DNA of 64,000 nucleotides from Pseudomonas marginalis (GTDB lineage Bacteria > Pseudomonadota > Gammaproteobacteria > Pseudomonadales > Pseudomonadaceae): positions 1,984,001-2,048,000 of the forward strand of contig NZ_VTFG01000001.1 of the NCBI RefSeq assembly GCF_008692035.1. Reading direction: 5' to 3'. Shown piece by piece: positions 58,228-64,000 of the stretch. Within the stretch, counting starts at the first letter, position 1, and every line of letters starts with the position of its first letter. Position numbers and translations under genes: made by a program. The notes under the pieces were generated by a model. The model did no database searches and had not been told where the DNA came from. It was given only the letters and a program-made list of their open reading frames with translations.

Positions 58228-61200
58228 ATGCGCAACCCTGTCGACCCTCTACCTCCCCTGCCCCGCATCTACGCCCTGGACCCCCAGCAGGCGGAGCAGA
58301 GCTGGGACAGCGCCCCGCAACTGCTGGCAGCCCTGAATGCGGCCCGGCTGGGCGCATGGTGCTGGGAAATCGACACGGGCCGTATCAGCTGGTCACGGGG
58401 CACCCAGGCGCTGTTCGGCTTCGACCCGCGCCAACCACTGCCCAAGGACCTGGATTACCTCGACCTGCTGGCGCCGTCGGATCGCTCCCGGGTGGTGCGC
58501 GCCTTTCATGCGGTGCTGGCCGGCGAGCCGTTCGAGCAGGCCATGCACCATCACATCCAATGGCCGGACGGCACGTATCACTGGTTGGAGATCAACGGCA
58601 GCCTGGCACCGGACAAGGCCGGTCGGCGCCGCATGATCGGCGTGATCCGCGAGACCACTCGCCAGCGCGAGCGAGAGCACGCCCTCAGCCATTCCGAAAA
58701 ACGCTTCGCCACGCTGTTTCACCTGTGCCCGAACATGGTGCTGTTGACCCGCCAGTCCGACGGCCTGATCAGCGAAGCCAACCAGTACTTCGAGATGCAC
58801 TTCGGCTGGCCGGTGGCCGATGCCATCGGCCGCACCACCCTGGACCTGGGCCTGTGGCGCCACCCCGAACAACGCGCGCAGCTGGTCCAGGCCACCCAGC
58901 GCAAGGGTGAACCCATCACCATGGAAGTGCAGTTCTGCGCCAGCAACGGCCAGATCCACGATGGCACCCTCAGCGCGCAAAAGGTCGAGCTGGAGGGCGA
59001 GGCCTACTTGATCAGCACCTTTCTCGACACCACCGAGCGCAAAAACGCCGAAAATGCCCTCAAGGACAGCCAGGAGCGCCTGGACCTGGCCCTGGACTCG
59101 GCGCAACTGGGCACGTGGGACTGGCACATCCCCACCGGCATGCTCTATGGCTCGGCCCGCGCCGCTCAACTGCACGGCCTGCCGCCCGAGCCCTTCCATG
59201 AATCCTTCGAAGCGTTTTTCGAGGGCATGCCCAGGCAAGAGCGCGAGAACATGCGCAACGCTTATCGCACCCTGCGCGAAGGCCCGGCCGGCAATTACCA
59301 ACTGACTTACCGCGTACCACTGGACGACGGCAGCTCGCGCTACCTGGAAAGCCGCGCCCGCCTCTACCGCGACGAGCAAGGGGCGCCGCAGCGCATGGCC
59401 GGCACCCTGCTGGACATCACCGACCAGGTGGAACGCGAACAACGCCTGACCGCCTCCGAAGAAAAGTTCGCCAGCCTGTTCCAGGCCAGCCCCGATCCCA
59501 TCTGCGTGACCTGCCTGGACAGTGGCGCGTTCATCGAGATCAACCCCGCCTTCACCCAGACGTTTGGTTGGACGGCGGCCGAGGTGATCGACAAGAGCGC
59601 CGAGCAGATCGGCCTGTGGGACGAGTCAAGCAAACGCCTGCAGCGTATCGAACAGGTGATTCGCGACCAGGCGTTGAGCAATGTGGCCATCGTGGTGCAC
59701 CACAAGAACGGCCAAACCCTGACCTGCATGATTTCCAGCCGGCTGATCAAGGTGGGCGACCAGCCGTGCATCGTCACCACGTTGCGCGACATTACCCAGC
59801 AACAACGCTCGGAGGCCGCGCTGAAGGCCAGCGAGGAGAAATTCGCCAAGGCCTTCCATTCCAGCCCCGACGCCATCTCCATCACCGAGCGCGACACCGG
59901 CCGTTATGTGGAGGTCAACGATGGCTTCTGCCGCCTCACCGGCTACCGCGCCGAAGAAGCCATCGGCCTGACGCTGTACCAGATCGGCATCTGGGCCGAT
60001 GAAAACCAGCGTTCCGCCTTGTTGGCCGAATTGCAGATCAAGGGGCGCATCCCTCACCTGGAAATGCTCTGGCACAATAAACGCGGCGACGTGTTGGCGG
60101 TAGAAGTCTCGGTCGAGCCGATCACCCTCAATGAAACCCCGTGCCTGCTGCTGACCGCGCGGGACGTGAGCCTGCTCAAAAACGCCCAGGCGCAGATCCG
60201 TCACCTGGCCTATCACGACCCGCTGACCAACCTGCCCAACCGTGCGCTGCTGATGGATCGCCTGAGCCAACAGATCGCCTTGCTCAAGCGCCATAACCTG
60301 CGCGGCGCCCTGCTGTTTCTCGACCTCGACCATTTCAAGCACATCAACGATTCCCTCGGCCACCCGGTGGGCGACACCGTGCTGAAAATCGTCACCGCGC
60401 GCCTGGAAGCCAGCGTGCGCATGGAGGACACGGTGGCGCGCCTGGGCGGCGATGAGTTCGTGGTACTGCTCAGCGGCCTGGATGGCACGCGCACGCAAGT
60501 CAGCACCCAGGTGCAGGAACTGGCCGATACGCTGCGCGAATTGCTTTCGGAGCCGATGTTCCTCGATGGCCATCGCCTGCAGGTCACGCCAAGCATCGGC
60601 GTGGCGTTGATTCCCGACCATGGCACGACCCCGGCGGACCTGCTCAAGCGCGCCGACATCGCCCTGTACCGGGCCAAGGATTCGGGGCGCAACACCACGC
60701 AGATGTTCCATAACAGCATGCAAAAGGCCGCCAGCGAGCGCCTGCGCATGGAAACCGACCTGCGCCTGGCCCTGTCACGCGGCGAGTTCAGCGTGCATTA
60801 CCAACCCCAGGTGGATGCGCGCGGCAACAGGATCGTCGGCGCCGAGGCCCTGGTGCGCTGGCAGCATCCGCAGCTGGGCGCGCAGTCGCCGTCCGAATTC
60901 ATCAAGATCCTGGAGGACAGCGGCCTGATCCTCGAAGTGGGTACCTGGATCCTCGACGAGGCCTGCGCCGCCTTTGCACAGCTGATTGTCGAAGGCTTGG
61001 TGGACCCGCTGAATTTCAGCCTGTGCGTGAACATCAGCCCCCGGCAGTTTCGCCAGAACGACTTTGTCGAACGGGTGGAACGAAGCCTCAAGCGGCATCA
61101 ACTGCCCTGCAACCTGCTGAAACTGGAAATCACCGAAGGCATCGTGATTCAGAACCTGGACGACACCGTGGCGAAGATGCGCCGCCTGAAGAAGCTCGGT

Positions 61201-61506
61201 GTCAGTTTTGCCATGGATGACTTCGGTACCGGCTACTCATCGCTGACGTACCTCAAGCGCCTGCCGGTGGATGCGCTGAAGATCGACCAGTCCTTCGTAC
61301 GCGACGCGACCCATGACCCCAACGACGCCGAAATCATCCGCGCCATCGTGGCCATGGCCCGCAGCCTGAACCTGACGGTGATTGCCGAAGGCGTGGAAAC
61401 CCCGGAGCAATTGGCGTTCCTGCAAAAGCTGGGCTGCCATTTGTTCCAGGGGTATTTGCACAGTCGGCCACTGCCGATCGAAGGATTTCGGCGGTTGTTG
61501 GTCTAG
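58228..61506 (+). CDS. Five-PAS GGDEF-EAL protein (c-di-GMP turnover)
   Basis: A 1092-residue protein without transmembrane helices. Five PAS domains are visible, starting near residues 40, 160, 280, 410 and 530 (for example LARLGAW-like and SEEKFAKAFHSSPDAISITE). The GGDEF domain has RLGGDEF at 738-744 with an RxxD inhibitory site (RMED) five residues upstream. The EAL domain has EALVRW at 873-878, DDFGTGYSSLTYL at about 996 and EGVETPEQ near the end. Both active sites look intact, so it may synthesise and degrade c-di-GMP. ATG 58228 is preceded by AAGG. Confidence 0.95.
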   Translation: MRNPVDPLPPLPRIYALDPQQAEQSWDSAPQLLAALNAARLGAWCWEIDTGRISWSRGTQALFGFDPRQPLPKDLDYLDLLAPSDRSRVVRAFHAVLAGEPFEQAMHHHIQWPDGTYHWLEINGSLAPDKAGRRRMIGVIRETTRQREREHALSHSEKRFATLFHLCPNMVLLTRQSDGLISEANQYFEMHFGWPVADAIGRTTLDLGLWRHPEQRAQLVQATQRKGEPITMEVQFCASNGQIHDGTLSAQKVELEGEAYLISTFLDTTERKNAENALKDSQERLDLALDSAQLGTWDWHIPTGMLYGSARAAQLHGLPPEPFHESFEAFFEGMPRQERENMRNAYRTLREGPAGNYQLTYRVPLDDGSSRYLESRARLYRDEQGAPQRMAGTLLDITDQVEREQRLTASEEKFASLFQASPDPICVTCLDSGAFIEINPAFTQTFGWTAAEVIDKSAEQIGLWDESSKRLQRIEQVIRDQALSNVAIVVHHKNGQTLTCMISSRLIKVGDQPCIVTTLRDITQQQRSEAALKASEEKFAKAFHSSPDAISITERDTGRYVEVNDGFCRLTGYRAEEAIGLTLYQIGIWADENQRSALLAELQIKGRIPHLEMLWHNKRGDVLAVEVSVEPITLNETPCLLLTARDVSLLKNAQAQIRHLAYHDPLTNLPNRALLMDRLSQQIALLKRHNLRGALLFLDLDHFKHINDSLGHPVGDTVLKIVTARLEASVRMEDTVARLGGDEFVVLLSGLDGTRTQVSTQVQELADTLRELLSEPMFLDGHRLQVTPSIGVALIPDHGTTPADLLKRADIALYRAKDSGRNTTQMFHNSMQKAASERLRMETDLRLALSRGEFSVHYQPQVDARGNRIVGAEALVRWQHPQLGAQSPSEFIKILEDSGLILEVGTWILDEACAAFAQLIVEGLVDPLNFSLCVNISPRQFRQNDFVERVERSLKRHQLPCNLLKLEITEGIVIQNLDDTVAKMRRLKKLGVSFAMDDFGTGYSSLTYLKRLPVDALKIDQSFVRDATHDPNDAEIIRAIVAMARSLNLTVIAEGVETPEQLAFLQKLGCHLFQGYLHSRPLPIEGFRRLLV

Positions 61507-61509
61507 CCC

Positions 61510-62766
61510 TTACACCAGCTTCAACGCAGTAAGCGTTTTGCGCCGCCAGGGCGACTCGTTCAAGGCGTACTTTTGCCCATACAGGTCCAGCATCCCTTTG
61601 ACGACCACCACGGAATGCCAACCGTCTGCAATCGTACCGATTGCACCGTTGACCAACTCCTCGACAGTGCTGTTACGGATGTAACCGAACAGGCCCAGGC
61701 GCTGGAGAGCCTCACCGGGGTATTCGCCATCGTTGAGGGTTTCCAGGGCCGCCGTAAAGCTTCTCCCCGCACGGAAATCGTTGTTCTCCAACTGCGCCCG
61801 CTTGGCGCTGCAGGCATAGAGGAAGTTGGCGTAATCCAGCAATACCGGGTTGCTGCCATAGAAGTTCGACGCGGCGGTAGCCTGCCTCAGTTCCTCATGG
61901 CTCAAGCGCAACCGGAAGCCATCGCGCATGGTCACTTCGCATCCGGCTGGCGTTCTGTAGATGGCCGTGTAGATGCCTTCGGGGAAACGGGTGATAGCCG
62001 CCTTGATCGCCGACACCGTCACGCAATTGCCCTCCACACCTTGATAAAAACCGCTCCAGATATCGGCGTGCCGGATACTTTCCGATACCTGAGCCAGGCC
62101 CCTGTCACGCTGCGGTGGCGTCTCACGATCATCAAACAGCACATAACCGTAACCTTCGCCGTGCGTGTGATTGGCGCCGCCCACCACGAGCGCCGCTCCG
62201 AAGTCATGGGTCTGGCGGACCCAGGCCAAATCCCTGCCGACCATGTCGCGGGCGGCAACCCATCGCGACAACCCATACACGCCCATTCCCTCCAGGCAAC
62301 GCTTGCTTGTCTCGCCCTCAAGGGTCTTCGCCAGGGCGGCGTCGAACGTCGCGTAGCCGCCCAGTTGCTGCTTGCGCTTTACAAAGGCCGCCAACATGAA
62401 GTTGGCGTGCTTCAGCGCATCAGGGTCCTGCCCTGTGAACCTTGACGCCCGGGTGACCTGTTCAAGCTCTGCCTGGGACACATGCACCCTGTATTGATCC
62501 TTCATGGTGACGGCATAACCTTCACCTGCTTGGGTTACCTGATGGAAGACATCGGAGGGACGCGGGCCGAGGGTCATCATCATCAGTTTGATAACCGCCA
62601 CGTGAGTACTGCAGTCCATATTTTCGCCGAATCGACGCTCGGCGGCTGCGAATGCATTCACAGGCCCATCAAGGCTCATCCCGGCCCCGGAGCGGACCAT
62701 ACTTGAACCATGCTCAGGCAGCCGTTTTGCAATGACCGTGCGATGCCCCTCAATCAAAGTGTTCAT
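61510..62766 (-). CDS. Tandem-domain putative calpain/papain-like cysteine peptidase
   Basis: A 418-residue protein, not recognised as a named family. It holds two copies of one domain, at about residues 40-205 and 235-400. The C-terminal copy reads IWSGFYQGVEGNCVTVSAIK, then VTMRDGFRLRL, AKRAQLEN and GWHSVVVVKG. The order (Cys after Gly-Asn, a later Ala-Lys helix, then His in a strand) resembles calpain-type C2 peptidases, by my inference. The N-terminal copy keeps the Cys (NMDCSTHVAVIK) but has Gly where His is expected (FGAALVVGG). No signal peptide. GTG 62778 is an alternative start. The stop is three bases from that of the convergent GGDEF-EAL gene. Confidence 0.7.
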   Translation of the reverse strand: MNTLIEGHRTVIAKRLPEHGSSMVRSGAGMSLDGPVNAFAAAERRFGENMDCSTHVAVIKLMMMTLGPRPSDVFHQVTQAGEGYAVTMKDQYRVHVSQAELEQVTRASRFTGQDPDALKHANFMLAAFVKRKQQLGGYATFDAALAKTLEGETSKRCLEGMGVYGLSRWVAARDMVGRDLAWVRQTHDFGAALVVGGANHTHGEGYGYVLFDDRETPPQRDRGLAQVSESIRHADIWSGFYQGVEGNCVTVSAIKAAITRFPEGIYTAIYRTPAGCEVTMRDGFRLRLSHEELRQATAASNFYGSNPVLLDYANFLYACSAKRAQLENNDFRAGRSFTAALETLNDGEYPGEALQRLGLFGYIRNSTVEELVNGAIGTIADGWHSVVVVKGMLDLYGQKYALNESPWRRKTLTALKLV

Positions 62767-62836
62767 CGGACTGCTCACTCAAGGCTGGACGAAAACGTAC
62801 AGCCAGGGCACTGGCCGCACCTCTTGCACGCGCACA

Positions 62837-63793
62837 TCACACCAATGCGATGGCGTCCCCACGAGTCGGCGCGGAACCCTGGCGCCCATACATCTCTTCG
62901 CGGCCATTGATCACCGCCACGGAATGGAAGGCTCGATTGCACATGCCCAGCTGCCCCCTGGCGAGATCTCGCACACTCACCCTCTTCATGTGCTTCCTGA
63001 GGCCCAGACGCAGGAAACCCTCGCCTGGCCCAAACTCATCCTCCCCATTGTTCAAGCTTCTCACGCCGGCGGGATAACTGCGGCTCGCCCAGCCGTCGTT
63101 GTTTTCCATCTGCGCACGCTTGGCACTGACGGCGAACAGGAATTGCGCGTCCTTGAGCATGCCTTTATCGCGGCCGATAAAACGCGAAGCCGCGGCGCCA
63201 ATTTTTAACTCTTGATCCGTCAAGTTAAGTACAAAATCATCGCGCATCGTCACCCGGTAACCATCACTTGTCTTGATCACCTCTTTATAGATATCCGTTG
63301 GACTTTGGCCGAACTTGTACATGGCTGCCTTGATGGCCGATACCGTGACACAGTTACCATCCGGGCCTTGACGAAACCCACTCCAGATATTGTCAGGTTT
63401 TGCGCCATTACGTTTATCCGACAGGTTCGGTATAGGCACATACTGTTTGGGTTGCGGCTCCGGCGGCACGACGGGCTCGACGGTCGGATTTACCTGAGGG
63501 CGCGGCGTACTATCGGGAACCAACTTATCCGTTTTACTCGTTAGAAGATTAAATAACTGCGTAAAAAACGAAGTGAACAACGCAATAACGCTGGCAGCCG
63601 GATCTGGATCGGCGCCTATCGCCGCCTGACCGCGTGGCCCGCCTGCGGTAGCAGATGCAGCGCCTGTACCAAACTCGATAGATTTAAACCGATAGGAAGG
63701 TGCAGGTTCGTTGACGGCCGCCGGCAAGTTTCTGTTATACGCCTGACGAACATTCACTACGCGCGCAATATTATGAATCGAACAATACGACAT
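62837..63793 (-). CDS. Paralogous putative calpain/papain-like cysteine peptidase
   Basis: A 318-residue protein beginning MSYCSIHNIARVVNVRQAYN. I start at ATG 63793, with TGGAGTG upstream. Residues about 55-140 are low-complexity, with a hydrophobic ALFTSFFTQLFNLL stretch and a Pro-rich linker (VEPVVPPEPQPKQYVPIP). From about 145 the domain matches the neighbouring gene's repeat: IWSGFRQGPDGNCVTVSAIK, GYRVTMRDDFVLNLT, SAKRAQMENND, then FHSVAVINGREEMYG. The Cys and His at the equivalent sites are both kept. No classical signal peptide is seen. Function unknown; secretion as an effector or toxin would fit a variable N-terminal region. Confidence 0.7.
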   Translation of the reverse strand: MSYCSIHNIARVVNVRQAYNRNLPAAVNEPAPSYRFKSIEFGTGAASATAGGPRGQAAIGADPDPAASVIALFTSFFTQLFNLLTSKTDKLVPDSTPRPQVNPTVEPVVPPEPQPKQYVPIPNLSDKRNGAKPDNIWSGFRQGPDGNCVTVSAIKAAMYKFGQSPTDIYKEVIKTSDGYRVTMRDDFVLNLTDQELKIGAAASRFIGRDKGMLKDAQFLFAVSAKRAQMENNDGWASRSYPAGVRSLNNGEDEFGPGEGFLRLGLRKHMKRVSVRDLARGQLGMCNRAFHSVAVINGREEMYGRQGSAPTRGDAIALV

Positions 63794-63890
63794 GGTGTTC
63801 ACTCCACTTTCCGAGTATTTCTCCAAGCGCTGTGCCGCCCGGAGAAACACCGTTTTATTTATCCAAGAAGTTGCGACGCAATGGCAGGAA

Positions 63891-64000
63891 TCAGTTTCCT
63901 AACCGACGACGGTTGATAAAGGCCCACCCCTTGAAGTCAGTCTCATTTTCAGCAGGGCCAGGACTGGTGACGTCCGCTTCGGGCTTTGACTGATCTGGAA
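63891..64000 (-). CDS. 3' end of an unknown gene, cut by the window edge
   Basis: On the minus strand an open frame runs from the window edge to TGA 63893-63891, encoding a C-terminus with SPGPAENETDFKGWAF and ending INRRRLGN. Codon composition looks coding. It ends 97 bases upstream of the cysteine-peptidase-like gene on the same strand, so the locus may be longer. Only about 36 residues are visible and no family can be given. Confidence 0.45.
   Translation of the reverse strand, partial: PDQSKPEADVTSPGPAENETDFKGWAFINRRRLGN

Noticed and set aside
63794..63890. Possible hrp-box (type III secretion promoter) upstream of the peptidase-like gene
   Set aside because: No GGAACC-N15/16-CCAC pattern is present on the relevant strand.

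Overview
This window looks like chromosome from a Pseudomonas of the P. fluorescens group. Several gene orders match the Pseudomonas core genome as I know it: thrS-infC-rpmI-rplT-pheST-ihfA-merR-tRNA-Pro, and metZ-purF-cvpA-SPOR-folC-accD-trpF-truA-fimV-usg-asd-leuB-leuD-leuC-lysR. RsmE-type CsrA, DUF1654, FimV and the REP/REPIN palindromes typical of fluorescent pseudomonads agree with this. Identifications come from reading the sequence; no database search was run.

Region 1 (1-9198) is the integrase-end arm of a prophage or integrated element. It holds tightly packed small plus-strand genes, many with 4-base stop/start overlaps. They include an HNH/AP2 endonuclease, a C5-cytosine methyltransferase, a DUF4406 protein, many unknown small proteins, an excisionase-like protein and a tyrosine integrase. 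The integrase ends beside the 3' end of tRNA-Pro(GGG), the probable attachment site. The other element end lies left of the window.

Region 2 (9199-16655) is the minus-strand translation operon: thrS, infC (ATT start overlapping the thrS stop), rpmI, rplT, a strong hairpin, pheS, pheT, ihfA, a MerR-type gene and tRNA-Pro. Region 3 (17000-19050) has small genes: a secreted protein, a cold-shock protein, an I78 inhibitor lipoprotein and two short unknowns.

Region 4 (19075-26190) is a complete ribose operon, rbsBACRKD, with an exported nucleoside hydrolase at its end and a perfect LacI-type palindrome upstream. It suggests periplasmic release of ribose from nucleosides, followed by uptake and phosphorylation. 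Region 5 (26596-36391) is mixed: periplasmic asparaginase/glutaminase; a DUF1654-endA pair behind a LexA-like box; a SPOR lipoprotein; rsmE; a HAD phosphatase; a CigR-like protein; pcp with DUF979/DUF969 membrane proteins; an MFS pump; and a coiled-coil protein. Region 6 (36496-38650) carries tRNA-Val(GAC), a PuuB-like oxidase, two tRNA-Asp and tRNA-Val(TAC).

Region 7 (38754-58161) is the conserved metZ-to-leuC block plus the divergent LysR regulator. It combines amino-acid, purine, folate and fatty-acid synthesis genes with the polar hub protein FimV. Region 8 (58228-64000) is accessory: a five-PAS GGDEF-EAL protein followed by two minus-strand paralogues with a repeated Cys...His domain that I read as a divergent calpain/papain-like fold. 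A third gene's 3' end is cut by the window edge. This last locus is the best candidate for an undescribed system.
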